This document shows positions 46,776 through 55,246 of a stretch of 64,000 nucleotides of DNA, piece by piece (within the stretch, counting starts at the first letter, position 1; each line of letters starts with the position of its first letter). The position numbers and the translations under genes were made by a program. The notes below the pieces were generated by a model. It had not been told where the DNA came from. It made no database searches and saw only the letters and a list, made by a program, of their open reading frames with translations. Origin of the DNA: Galliscardovia ingluviei (GTDB taxonomy: Bacteria; Actinomycetota; Actinomycetes; Actinomycetales; Bifidobacteriaceae); NCBI RefSeq assembly GCF_014635685.1, contig NZ_BMDH01000001.1, forward strand, positions 806,001-870,000, read 5' to 3'.

Positions 46776-47651
46776 CTACGCCATATGTTGAGCAATAGTA
46801 ACAACATTATGCAACAACATGGCACGTGTCATTGGCCCCACCCCGCCCGGATTTGGAGAATATGCCGCACAATGTTCATAACACCTAGGATCCACATCAC
46901 CTAATACACGGTATCGCCCAGCCTGCTCGTCAAAAACGCGCGACACTCCTACATCAATCAACACCGCATCAGGACGAATCATAGAAGGCTTCACATAATG
47001 CGCCTGACCCATGGCTGCAACAATCACATCAGCACTGCGCAAAATATCTTCAACATTCACCGTGCCCGTATGGCAACATGTTACCGTAGCATTGATTTCT
47101 TTGCGAGTAAGCAATAAACCAATAGTGCGCCCGATAGTAATACCACGCCCCAGCACAACAACATGTTTACCAGCTAAAGAAATTCGATAATAATCCAACA
47201 ATGTCACAATGCCCAATGGCGTACATGGTAACGGTGTTTCGATATCCCCATAAGGATGAAGCACGAGCTCACCCAGATTATATGGATGCATACCATCAGC
47301 ATCTTTATGAGGATCTATCGCATCAATCATGGCATTGCTATCAATACCACGTGGCAAAGGTAGTTGCACAATAAACCCAGTAGTTGATGGATCTTGGTTC
47401 AAGTACTGTATTTCATTCATGATTTGCTCGCTTGTAGCATTTTCAGGCAATGTACGAGCAATAGACGCAATCCCCACTTGCGCACAGTCTTTGTGTTTTC
47501 CAGCGACATATTTCACTGAACCAGCATCATTACCGACAAGTAAAGTTCCCAAACCGGGAACAATGCCGCGTTCTTTTAATTGCGCTACTTGTTCTGCAAG
47601 ATCTTGTTTAATTGCTGCAGCAGTACGTTTGCCATCTAATACCAGTACCAT
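46776..47651 (-). CDS. folD: bifunctional methylenetetrahydrofolate dehydrogenase/cyclohydrolase
   Basis: Interconverts 5,10-methylene- and 10-formyl-tetrahydrofolate with NADP+, supplying one-carbon units for purine synthesis. 291 aa. Family blocks: VGNDAGSVKYVAGKHKDCAQVGI (catalytic Lys), GFIVQLPLPRG, DADGMHPYNLGEL, PCTPLGIVTLLDYY, GKHVVVLGRGITIGRTIGLLL (nucleotide-binding) and YSPNPGGVGPMTRAMLLHN. In the usual VGRSxxVGxP motif this protein has LGRGITIGRTIG, a small departure. Start ATG follows AGGGGGATTC. Confidence 0.96.
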   Translation of the reverse strand: MVLVLDGKRTAAAIKQDLAEQVAQLKERGIVPGLGTLLVGNDAGSVKYVAGKHKDCAQVGIASIARTLPENATSEQIMNEIQYLNQDPSTTGFIVQLPLPRGIDSNAMIDAIDPHKDADGMHPYNLGELVLHPYGDIETPLPCTPLGIVTLLDYYRISLAGKHVVVLGRGITIGRTIGLLLTRKEINATVTCCHTGTVNVEDILRSADVIVAAMGQAHYVKPSMIRPDAVLIDVGVSRVFDEQAGRYRVLGDVDPRCYEHCAAYSPNPGGVGPMTRAMLLHNVVTIAQHMA

Positions 47652-47792
47652 GAATCCCCCTGGTTGAACTACTGTTGTCCTTTTAGTATAGCTAAGTTCA
47701 CGCAGTTACCGACAACCGTCTTACTGTACGATATAACACAAATACACAAGCCCCGCGCTACAATACAACTAACAGAGCGATAAGGAGTAATT

Positions 47793-48848
47793 ATGTCAGG
47801 TTTGTCTCAGCATACACGCGCGTCACATACTCCCTATCGCATACTATCGCATGTACTTGCTACGGTCTTTGTTGTATGCACTTGCGTAGGACTATTGCTA
47901 GGGTTATCTGCCTGTGGCACTGCTTCGTCATCGCAGCAGCAATCAGCATCTACGCAACATACTACACAGCAACAGGCTCAAGAGAGCCAACCAATAACTA
48001 TTGTTGCCTCACTACCCCAATGGGGTGCGCTTGCTAGCCAGCTCGGTGGCAAATATGTGAAAGTAACATCATGCATCGCTGATCAGAATACCAGTATTTC
48101 CAATTTCACTCCTACTCAAGAACAGCAGGACACTATAAATAAAGCACAACTGCTTGTGATGAATGGAGCAGGACTTGACGATTGGATGAAACAATCAACT
48201 ACTACACAGCAAAATGATCAGAGTACTCAAAATGACCAGAGCACCCAAAGCAATCAAAATACACAAATCATTAACGCTGCGCGCATTATTGGCGCGAATA
48301 CAGGCGACAACCCATACCTATGGTTCTCATCAGATGTGCGCAAAGCGGTAGCTCAAGAGCTTACTAATACGTTAAGCAATGTAGATCAACAGCATGCTGA
48401 TTATTTCAAACAACAACTGGAAGCATATAACACCGAAGAACAGAACATCGCTGATTCCATTCAAGCCATTGCAAAAGATAAGCAACAATACACTTATATC
48501 ACCACGAGTACTATTGGTCAGTATTTAATGAGTGATATGGGAATTGCTGACGCAACTCCAGATACAGCAACACAAGCACTTGACAACGGATCGGCAATTA
48601 CTACAGAAGATGTGGGACGTATGCAGTCCATGCTGGAAGCAAGACAAACACAGTTGTTAGTCCGATCCACACAGCCTGCAGATGCCGAACGTAATACAGT
48701 CAATCTACTTGGTGGTATTGCGGGACGTTCTGATGTGCCAATGCTTGACCTCAGTCCAATTATGCCTGCAAGTTATGCTTCATTGCCTTCTTGGATTACA
48801 GCTATTGTGAACCATGTCAGCACCGATTTGGCTATGCCGATGCAATAA
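47793..48848 (+). CDS. ZnuA/TroA-type substrate-binding lipoprotein lacking metal-ligand histidines
   Basis: Extracellular binding lipoprotein of a metal-type ABC importer (cluster A-I). Membrane segment about 20-39 then lipobox LSAC with lipid Cys41. ITIVASLPQWGALASQLGG and LLVMNGAGLDDWM match the fold. The three ligand-His sites are altered: the DPHxYEPT site reads DQNTSISNFTPT (residues 97-108), NPHxWxDP reads NPYLWFSSD (173-181), and the late HxAFxY site reads TTSTIGQYL. Residues 135-158 are a Gln/Asn/Ser/Thr repeat (NDQSTQ) in place of the usual His-rich loop. Ribosome site AAGGAG. ATPase and permease genes follow. Confidence 0.8.
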   Translation: MSGLSQHTRASHTPYRILSHVLATVFVVCTCVGLLLGLSACGTASSSQQQSASTQHTTQQQAQESQPITIVASLPQWGALASQLGGKYVKVTSCIADQNTSISNFTPTQEQQDTINKAQLLVMNGAGLDDWMKQSTTTQQNDQSTQNDQSTQSNQNTQIINAARIIGANTGDNPYLWFSSDVRKAVAQELTNTLSNVDQQHADYFKQQLEAYNTEEQNIADSIQAIAKDKQQYTYITTSTIGQYLMSDMGIADATPDTATQALDNGSAITTEDVGRMQSMLEARQTQLLVRSTQPADAERNTVNLLGGIAGRSDVPMLDLSPIMPASYASLPSWITAIVNHVSTDLAMPMQ

Positions 48849-48980
48849 CCTGTTAGTAGTACAGGAACTAGTAACAACACGGGAACTTCTTCAAATACTG
48901 GGCAAGCAGGCAATGGTCAATCTTCCGAAGGATCTGCTGAGCACCCGTCAAATGAAGGACAGGTGGACCCAGGTAAATAA
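48849..48980 (+). other. in-frame low-complexity tail after the stop of the binding-protein gene
   Basis: Directly after the TAA (48846-48848) the same frame stays open for 43 codons, reading PVSSTGTSNNTGTSSNTG, then QAGNGQSSEGSAEHPSNEG and QVDPGK, then TAA. The composition (Ser, Thr, Asn, Gly, Gln) matches the polar regions of the lipoprotein itself. The simplest reading is a recent nonsense mutation that removed a disordered C-terminal tail; stop-codon read-through is the alternative. Confidence 0.55.
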
Positions 48981-49031
48981 AATATACTCCGATAATGGTA
49001 AGTGAACTATGTAATTTGGAGTACTACTAAT

Positions 49032-49139
49032 ATGTTGGTGTCAATCCAAATATATAGAAAACACTACCAAGAACTGGAAGATGCAACACACGCTCTTGGC
49101 TTGCACATTGACCGCATTATTGATTATGATTATCAATAA
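49032..49139 (+). CDS. possible 35-aa small protein upstream of the ABC ATPase
   Basis: ATG with GGAG 11 nt upstream encodes MLVSIQIYRKHYQELEDATH, then ALGLHIDRIIDYDYQ and TAA. It is in the ABC operon and 23 nt before the ATPase gene. It is too short for a family match and may be chance, a translated leader or a relic of the binding protein's missing part. Confidence 0.25.
   Translation: MLVSIQIYRKHYQELEDATHALGLHIDRIIDYDYQ
49120..49136 (+). promoter_or_regulatory. possible Zur/Fur-like box before the ABC ATPase gene
   Basis: TTGATTATGATTATCAA is a partly symmetric AT-rich sequence (TTGAT-N7-ATCAA) resembling metal-regulator boxes of the Fur/Zur family. It lies 26 nt before the ATPase start, inside the presumed operon, so it may be chance. 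Confidence 0.25.
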
Positions 49140-49162
49140 GACTACGTAGAATGTGAGAAGCC

Positions 49163-50029
49163 ATGAGCACACCACAACCAGAGCAATCTGCACAAACACC
49201 AACTGCTAGCGTGCAGTTTAGCAATGCCGCAATCAGCAGAGACGGTCGCACTATTTGGTTCAACGGAAATTTCACCATTCCCACCGGAACTATAACCGCC
49301 ATTGTTGGCACTAATGGTACAGGCAAAACAACACTACTTAACGCAGAACTAGGTTTACTTGCTCTTAGTCAAGGCAGCATTACTGTATTAGGAGCGCCAG
49401 CCGGTACACAAAACCATCGTATCGGCTACGTCCCGCAAAACTATATATCAGGACTTGATTCAACAATTACCGTACGACAGTCAGTACTCCTCGGTCTTAC
49501 TGGTACACGCTTTGGATGGCACCGTACTACGGAACACCAATGGCAACAGGTTCATGAAGCCATCGAAGTTGTACATTTACAAGATTATGCAAATGCCCGA
49601 TTGGGCGAACTTTCAGGAGGACAGCGCCAACGCGCGGCTATAGCACAGGCTCTTGCAAGCAAACCGGAATTACTATTACTAGACGAGCCATTAGCAAATC
49701 TTGATATTGCCAGCCAGCAGTCGCTGGTAGATTTACTTGCCACGCTTAATACTGCTTGGCATATGAGCGTACAGGTTGTGTCACACGATCTCAATATGCT
49801 CCTACCGATACTAACCGGAGCAATTTACCTCCTTGACGGACATCCTCATTATGCACCGATGTCTGAGGTATTGGATGCGAAATTGCTGACGCACTTATAC
49901 GGCACCGAAGTCGAAGTTATTACCACTCCACAAGGTGATATGTTTGTCACTCCGCATAGTTCGGCACATCACCAAACGATAGACACACATAATGTGCTTG
50001 AAGCGGCACAATTTCACGCACACTGCTAG
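49163..50029 (+). CDS. ABC transporter ATP-binding protein (ZnuC-type)
   Basis: Cytoplasmic ATPase of a metal-type ABC importer, 288 aa. Walker A GTNGTGKTTL, Q-loop YVPQNY, ABC signature LSGGQRQRAAIAQALA, Walker B LLLLDEPLANLD and the H-loop VSHDLNML are all intact, so the ATPase should be active. The N-terminal 15 residues are Gln/Thr-rich. Start ATG has GAGAAG upstream. The permease follows after 110 nt. Confidence 0.9.
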   Translation: MSTPQPEQSAQTPTASVQFSNAAISRDGRTIWFNGNFTIPTGTITAIVGTNGTGKTTLLNAELGLLALSQGSITVLGAPAGTQNHRIGYVPQNYISGLDSTITVRQSVLLGLTGTRFGWHRTTEHQWQQVHEAIEVVHLQDYANARLGELSGGQRQRAAIAQALASKPELLLLDEPLANLDIASQQSLVDLLATLNTAWHMSVQVVSHDLNMLLPILTGAIYLLDGHPHYAPMSEVLDAKLLTHLYGTEVEVITTPQGDMFVTPHSSAHHQTIDTHNVLEAAQFHAHC

Positions 50030-50139
50030 TGCCAGCACACGGCAAGGGCACTTAAACCAAAAACACCATTAGCGGTTATGCAATACTTGCAACACAACTG
50101 CATACTGACTTTATCGCATACTGACTCTGAGGAGCACCT

Positions 50140-50970
50140 ATGACATCACTGATTAATACACAGTGGACGCAAATTCTCACATCTGATTTCATGCTTCAAG
50201 CCTTTATTGCTGGCATCCTTATTGCCATTGCTTGCGGTATGATGGGCTATTTCACCATTATTCGCCACTCCACATTTGCAGCACACGCCCTAGCACATAT
50301 TGGTTTGCCTGGCGCAACAGGAGCTGTACTCCTAGGGCTTCCTGTCGCAGCAGGATTAGGAGCTTTTGCCCTTGGCGGTGCATTAGTTATTGGCACACTG
50401 GGCAAGAAGGTGTCCGAACGCGAAATTGCTACCGGCACAGTACTCGCCTTTGCCACAGGCTTGGGACTCTTTTTTGCTCGGCTCTCATCGAGCGCCTCTC
50501 AACAAATGCAAGCTATTTTATTTGGTTCCATTCTCACCATTAGCACGGCACAGATTATTGGTTTCGCCATCTTTGACGCACTGCTATTTCTCGTAATGTG
50601 CATTGTGTATCGACCACTGCTATTCAGCTCATTAGACACCGAGGTCGCTGCAGCACGCGGAGTGCCTGTTCACGCACTTAATATTATTTTTATGGCCATT
50701 ATGGCTGGAGTTATTACTGTTGCCGTCCCCGCTGTAGGCACGTTACTTGTGTTTGCCTTAGTAATTACCCCTGCAGCAACAGCAAGTATGCTCACTCGCT
50801 CCCCATTAAGCGCTATGGTGGTAGCAACACTTATTTGCCTTGTCAGCATTTGGAGCGGATTAGTACTCTCTGCAATTTTTCCTGCGCCACCAAGCTTTAT
50901 TATCGTATCTATTAGTACGCTAATTTGGCTGATTACCAGGCTAACATCTGGACAGCATGATGTACTATGA
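50140..50970 (+). CDS. ABC-3 family metal permease (ZnuB-type)
   Basis: Integral membrane permease of 276 aa with 8-9 helices. HSTFAAHALAHIGLPGATGAVLLGLP is the characteristic conserved region, and AARGVPVHALNIIFMAIMAGVITVAVPAVGTLLVFALVITPAATASML matches the coupling-helix and later membrane part of the family. Ribosome site GAGGAGCACCT. With the preceding ATPase and lipoprotein it forms a complete ABC importer; the altered lipoprotein leaves the substrate uncertain. Confidence 0.9.
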   Translation: MTSLINTQWTQILTSDFMLQAFIAGILIAIACGMMGYFTIIRHSTFAAHALAHIGLPGATGAVLLGLPVAAGLGAFALGGALVIGTLGKKVSEREIATGTVLAFATGLGLFFARLSSSASQQMQAILFGSILTISTAQIIGFAIFDALLFLVMCIVYRPLLFSSLDTEVAAARGVPVHALNIIFMAIMAGVITVAVPAVGTLLVFALVITPAATASMLTRSPLSAMVVATLICLVSIWSGLVLSAIFPAPPSFIIVSISTLIWLITRLTSGQHDVL

Positions 50971-51063
50971 GCACACTTCCGATTCATCCCACACATTGAT
51001 TGCAGAGTTTGTGCTCTAATTACCTATCCTTAAGACAGCACAAAACCAGCAAAGTACCAATAA

Positions 51064-51113
51064 ACCGCATCGCGGCTACAATCCGGATTACTCCAATCTA
51101 GTCGCAATGCGGT
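51064..51113. repeat. 15-bp imperfect hairpin with an inner palindrome
   Basis: ACCGCATCGCGGCTA (51064-51078) pairs with TAGTCGCAATGCGGT (51099-51113) with two non-Watson-Crick positions; the loop contains the palindrome AATCCGGATT (51080-51089). It lies between the convergent permease and carD genes. No T tract follows on either strand, so it is not a classical terminator. Confidence 0.5.
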
Positions 51114-51190
51114 TCAAAGCACTCTATTAAATCTAATAAAATTCCCTATAAAACTGCGTCTATATTACAGCGCAACACAGCACATCAGCA

Positions 51191-51796
51191 CTAAGCCCTA
51201 CGCTTACGGGAACGAGCTAAACGTTCTTGCTCAAGACGATGCAAAGTCTCATATACAGGCTCTTCAGGCGCTTGAGTATGATGCTGCTCATCACCAGGTT
51301 GTGGATCTGCATAACCCAAATTTACGTCGAGCAGACGCTGTGTTTCTTCTTCACTCAATGACTCACTGAGCGCGATTTCACTGGTTAAAATATTGCGCGC
51401 CTTGGTAAGCATACGCTTTTCACCTGCAGAAAGTCCATGCTCATCATCATCGCGCTGCGCCAAATCACGTACTACTTCGGCAACTTTATTCACATCGCCA
51501 GTAGCAATTTTTTCAACATTCAACTTATAGCGTCTAGACCAATTAGTTTTCTCTTCAACAATTGGAGTACGCAAAATTTCAAATACCTGAGACACTGCCG
51601 TGCCATTAACAACATCACGGACACCAACTTTTTCAACATTCTCTTCAGGAATTTGAATCTCAAGTCCGTCAGCAGCCAAAACCTGTAATTTGAGATATCT
51701 GCGAGTCACACCGCCAACTTCTCGTTCACTAATTTCTGTAACTCGTGCAGCTCCATGCCGCGGATATACAACGGTGTCGCCGATTTGATATCCCAT
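51191..51796 (-). CDS. carD: CarD family transcription factor
   Basis: Actinobacterial regulator that binds the RNA polymerase beta subunit and stabilises open complexes, especially at rRNA promoters. 201 aa: N-terminal RNAP-interacting (CarD_CdnL_TRCF) domain MGYQIGDTVVYPRHGAARVT to about residue 65, then the helical DNA-binding domain (TNWSRRYKLNVEKIATGDVNKVAEVVRDL and LSAGEKRMLTKARNIL). An acidic/Gln-rich C-terminal extension ends RLARSRKRRA. Start ATG has GGAGGAATT; the open frame running to 52012 overlaps glgB and is rejected. Confidence 0.95.
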   Translation of the reverse strand: MGYQIGDTVVYPRHGAARVTEISEREVGGVTRRYLKLQVLAADGLEIQIPEENVEKVGVRDVVNGTAVSQVFEILRTPIVEEKTNWSRRYKLNVEKIATGDVNKVAEVVRDLAQRDDDEHGLSAGEKRMLTKARNILTSEIALSESLSEEETQRLLDVNLGYADPQPGDEQHHTQAPEEPVYETLHRLEQERLARSRKRRA

Positions 51797-51956
51797 ATTG
51801 CAATTCCTCCATGCTAAATTTGGACAATCCATAATTGCATAAAGTCTCGACCTATAATTTTGCTCTGTGCAAACTCCACGCGATATGCTCAGCACATTCC
51901 TTGTATCATTTTTTGAACTTTCCGCGCGTTGGAGCTGACAGCCGATAATTGATTGG

Positions 51957-51968
51957 TACACTGAGACT
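51957..51968 (+). promoter_or_regulatory. -10 element for a leaderless glgB transcript
   Basis: TACACT (51957-51962) is followed by six bases and the glgB ATG at 51969. No Shine-Dalgarno sequence is present. A weak -35 candidate lies in the GGAGCTGACAG stretch upstream. The same TAnnnT-N6-ATG layout is seen at 30116 and 58166. Confidence 0.45.
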
Positions 51969-54218
51969 ATGGCTACAGTACAAACCGCGGGAAGCATCCC
52001 CCAGCCGATCAACGTTGATCACCACACTTTGGATGCCGTGAGCAATGGTACCTTCTACGATCCTCATGCTGTGCTTGGAGTACATCCACACGGCGATAGT
52101 GAGCCTTGGGTAACAATTCGAGTGCTTCGACCACTCGCCCAAACCGTCACTATTATCACCCAAGACGGATCCTACGAAGCTCAGCACGAATTTAACGGTA
52201 TTTTCACCGCAGTAATTCCAGTCGAACATGCTGGTGACGTGCCCGATTATCGCATTGCGACACAGTATGAAGACGGCACCAAAACATTGCATGATGACCC
52301 ATACCGATATTTGCCAACGTTGGGCGAAATGGATTTGTACTTATTTGGCGAAGGTCGCCACGAACGTCTATGGGAAGTCCTTGGCGCTCATGTGCGTACC
52401 TACGAAGACCCTATGGGCGAACCAGATGGCAGCGATACCAGTCATGTTAGCGGCACCTCGTTTGCGGTGTGGGCTCCAAATGCTCATGCAGTGCGCGTAG
52501 TCGGCGACTTTAACGGCTGGGGCGGCAGGCAATATGCCATGCGAGAACTCGGCTCCTCTGGTATTTGGGAACTCTTCATTCCTGGCATTGGTGCTGGCGA
52601 GCGCTACAAGTATGAAATTTTGAATGCTAACAATGAGTGGAAGCAAAAAGCTGACCCCATGGAACGCTATCATCAAATTCCACCAGAAACAGCTTCTATT
52701 GTCGTCGATTCTCACCATCAATGGGCAGATAGCACTTGGATGGAGCATCGCGCAGATACTGACCCACATACCCAGCCTATTAGCATTTATGAAGTACATG
52801 CCGGCAGCTGGAAACAGGGCTACGATTACACGAAGTTACGCGAAGAGCTGGTCCCTTATGTAAAGTCTATGGGCTATACCCACGTGGAATTTATGCCACT
52901 AGCCGAGCATCCATTTACCGGCTCTTGGGGATATCAGGTTACCGGATATTATGCACCACAATCTCGCCTTGGTACTCCAGATGAATTAAAGGCGCTGATT
53001 GATGCTTTCCATCAAGAAGGTATTGGTGTAATTGTCGATTGGGTGCCTGCGCACTTCCCTAAGGATGATTTTGCATTAGCCCGTTTTGATGGCACACCAT
53101 TGTATGAAGATCCAGATCCGCTGCGCGGTGAGCATCCGGATTGGGGCACATATGTGTTCAATTTCGGACGCAATGAAGTACGAAACTTCCTTGTTGCCAA
53201 TGCCTGCTATTGGCTTGATGAGTTCCATGTGGATGCATTGCGTGTTGATGCTGTGTCCTCTATGCTCTATCTGGATTACAGTCGCAGTGCAGGTCAGTGG
53301 CGACCGAATAAGTTTGGCGGTCGTGAAAATCTCGAAGCTATTGATTTCCTTAAAGAAACTACAGCAACAGCATACGGTCGTTATCCTGGCATTATGATGA
53401 TCGCGGAGGAATCTACTGCATGGCCAGGAGTTACTGCACCAACTGATGGCGGCGGACTTGGTTTTGGTTTGAAGTGGAATATGGGTTGGATGCATGATAC
53501 GTTGCAGTACTTGCACGAATCCCCTATTAACCGCAAATGGCATCATGGTGAAATTACCTTCTCTATGATGTATGCCTATTCTGAGCATTATGTACTGCCG
53601 ATTAGCCATGATGAAGTGGTATATGGTAAGGGTGCACTGTTTGGCAAGATGCCAGGCGATGATTGGCAACGGTTCGCCGGCGTTCGTGCGCTATTTGCCT
53701 ATCAATGGACTCACCCGGGCAAGAATTTGACCTTTATGGGCAATGATATTGCGCAGTATGGCGAATGGAATTACAACGCAAGCATTGATTGGGATGCTTT
53801 GGAATGGCCAGATCATCAGGGTGTTAATGATCTAGTGAAGGACCTTAATGCTCTGTATGTCGATACTCCACAATTATGGGAGCTTGATTTTGACCCTGCC
53901 GGCTTCCAATGGCTGACTAGTGACGATGCTGACCATAACGTACTGAGCTATATGAGACTTGATAAAGCTGGCAATCCAATTGTTGTGTTAGTGAACTTCT
54001 CCGGCTCTGCATGGCAAGATTATATTGTTCCTCTCCCTCAGGGTGGAGCATGGGAAGAGATACTCACCACCGATGACGAGCGCTATGGTGGTTCAGGTAT
54101 TCATAATGATCATATTGTGGCGCAAGAGCGTGAGTATCACTCTCGCCCATATCGTGCTTCAATTACTGTTCCAGCACTTGGTGCCATTATTTTGAAGCCC
54201 GTAGCTGAGGAAGAATAG
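51969..54218 (+). CDS. glgB: 1,4-alpha-glucan branching enzyme
   Basis: Introduces alpha-1,6 branches in glycogen; GH13 enzyme of 749 aa. N-terminal starch-binding-like domains ([37 protein letters not shown]), then the catalytic barrel with [54 protein letters not shown] (nucleophile Asp), [11 protein letters not shown] (acid Glu) and [11 protein letters not shown] (third acidic residue). The C-terminal all-beta domain ends [12 protein letters not shown]. Start ATG chosen as the family start; expression appears leaderless. No other glg genes are in the window. Confidence 0.96.
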   Translation: MATVQTAGSIPQPINVDHHTLDAVSNGTFYDPHAVLGVHPHGDSEPWVTIRVLRPLAQTVTIITQDGSYEAQHEFNGIFTAVIPVEHAGDVPDYRIATQYEDGTKTLHDDPYRYLPTLGEMDLYLFGEGRHERLWEVLGAHVRTYEDPMGEPDGSDTSHVSGTSFAVWAPNAHAVRVVGDFNGWGGRQYAMRELGSSGIWELFIPGIGAGERYKYEILNANNEWKQKADPMERYHQIPPETASIVVDSHHQWADSTWMEHRADTDPHTQPISIYEVHAGSWKQGYDYTKLREELVPYVKSMGYTHVEFMPLAEHPFTGSWGYQVTGYYAPQSRLGTPDELKALIDAFHQEGIGVIVDWVPAHFPKDDFALARFDGTPLYEDPDPLRGEHPDWGTYVFNFGRNEVRNFLVANACYWLDEFHVDALRVDAVSSMLYLDYSRSAGQWRPNKFGGRENLEAIDFLKETTATAYGRYPGIMMIAEESTAWPGVTAPTDGGGLGFGLKWNMGWMHDTLQYLHESPINRKWHHGEITFSMMYAYSEHYVLPISHDEVVYGKGALFGKMPGDDWQRFAGVRALFAYQWTHPGKNLTFMGNDIAQYGEWNYNASIDWDALEWPDHQGVNDLVKDLNALYVDTPQLWELDFDPAGFQWLTSDDADHNVLSYMRLDKAGNPIVVLVNFSGSAWQDYIVPLPQGGAWEEILTTDDERYGGSGIHNDHIVAQEREYHSRPYRASITVPALGAIILKPVAEEE

Positions 54219-54269
54219 TAAGTTACCATTATAAATATGTAGCAATACGCTATTATCAGAATTCAAATT

Positions 54270-54294
54270 AGGCAGCTGCGTAATGTGGCTGCCT
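54270..54294 (+). terminator. glgB terminator
   Basis: AGGCAGC (54270-54276) pairs with GCTGCCT (54288-54294) and is followed by ATTTC. Weak U tract. Confidence 0.55.
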
Positions 54295-54428
54295 ATTTCA
54301 GTAAATACACAGCTAAGTTACAGCAATCCTTCGGCAAACTGTATTGGCATCGACTATAATAGCGGTAGAGTTTATAGTACAGCACGTGCAGAACGCATAT
54401 TAGCGAAGCACAAAAGTGAAGGAAAAGC

Positions 54429-55148
54429 ATGAATACGCCAATGGCAAGTACCCCTTACACCATTTTGGTAGTTGAAGATGAACCAACATTAGCCACTGCA
54501 ATTGCCCAACGTCTTACTGCTGAAAAATGGAGTGTGCGCGTTGCTGGAGATGGTGCTAGTGCAGTGCAGGCAGCAATGCAGCTCAAACCAGATTTAATTA
54601 TTATGGACATTATGCTGCCAGTTATGGATGGTTTAGAGGCAACGAAGCGTATTTCTGCTGCACGCCCTGTGCCTATCATGATGCTGACCGCACGTGATAG
54701 TGAGATTGATAAAATTAACGGTCTTGGCGCGGGTGCAGATGATTATATGACCAAGCCTGTTTCTATGCGTGAACTTATTGCCCGTTGCAAGGCATTACTG
54801 CGCCGTGTAGAACGTGCAAAAGATATTGCTAAGCACTCTGAACATGAGAAAGTATTGAATTTTGGTTCACTCGTTATTGACCCTGCACAACGTATTGTCA
54901 CACTTGATGGCAAGCAGGTACATTTAACACCAACAGAGTTTGATTTACTGGCAACTCTCGCCCGTAAACCGCGTTCCGTGCTCACTCGCGAGAAGCTCCT
55001 TGAGGAAGTATGGGATTGGATTGATGCCTCTGGCACTACTCGTACTGTAGATTCTCATGTTAAAGCATTACGACATAAGCTTGGTGCTGATTTAATTCGT
55101 ACTGTTCATGGCGTTGGCTACGCTTTTGAGCCACCTGTTGAGCAATAA
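54429..55148 (+). CDS. OmpR/PhoB-family response regulator
   Basis: DNA-binding response regulator of 239 aa. Receiver domain: acidic pair VVEDEPTLA, phospho-acceptor in PDLIIMDIMLPVMDGLEA, conserved Lys in GADDYMTKPVSMREL. Winged-helix output domain from about residue 140: LTPTEFDLLATLARKPRSVLTREKLLEEVW and TRTVDSHVKALRHKLG. Start ATG follows GAAGGAAAAGC. It is paired with the downstream kinase; the signal is unknown. Confidence 0.95.
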   Translation: MNTPMASTPYTILVVEDEPTLATAIAQRLTAEKWSVRVAGDGASAVQAAMQLKPDLIIMDIMLPVMDGLEATKRISAARPVPIMMLTARDSEIDKINGLGAGADDYMTKPVSMRELIARCKALLRRVERAKDIAKHSEHEKVLNFGSLVIDPAQRIVTLDGKQVHLTPTEFDLLATLARKPRSVLTREKLLEEVWDWIDASGTTRTVDSHVKALRHKLGADLIRTVHGVGYAFEPPVEQ

Positions 55149-55161
55149 GCAAGAGGAGTAC

Positions 55162-55176
55162 ATGCAAGCCGTATAA
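55162..55176 (+). other. four-codon minigene with a strong ribosome site upstream of the kinase
   Basis: AAGAGGAGTAC precedes ATG CAA GCC GTA TAA. It is out of frame with the kinase start 85 nt downstream, which itself has a weaker site. It may be a translated leader or a chance start. Confidence 0.25.
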
Positions 55177-55246
55177 GCGAGAGCAGTTTGCAATCTGCAA
55201 CTTCGCCACGCTTATCGCATTTATTAATTTCAAGGATCTTATTGGT

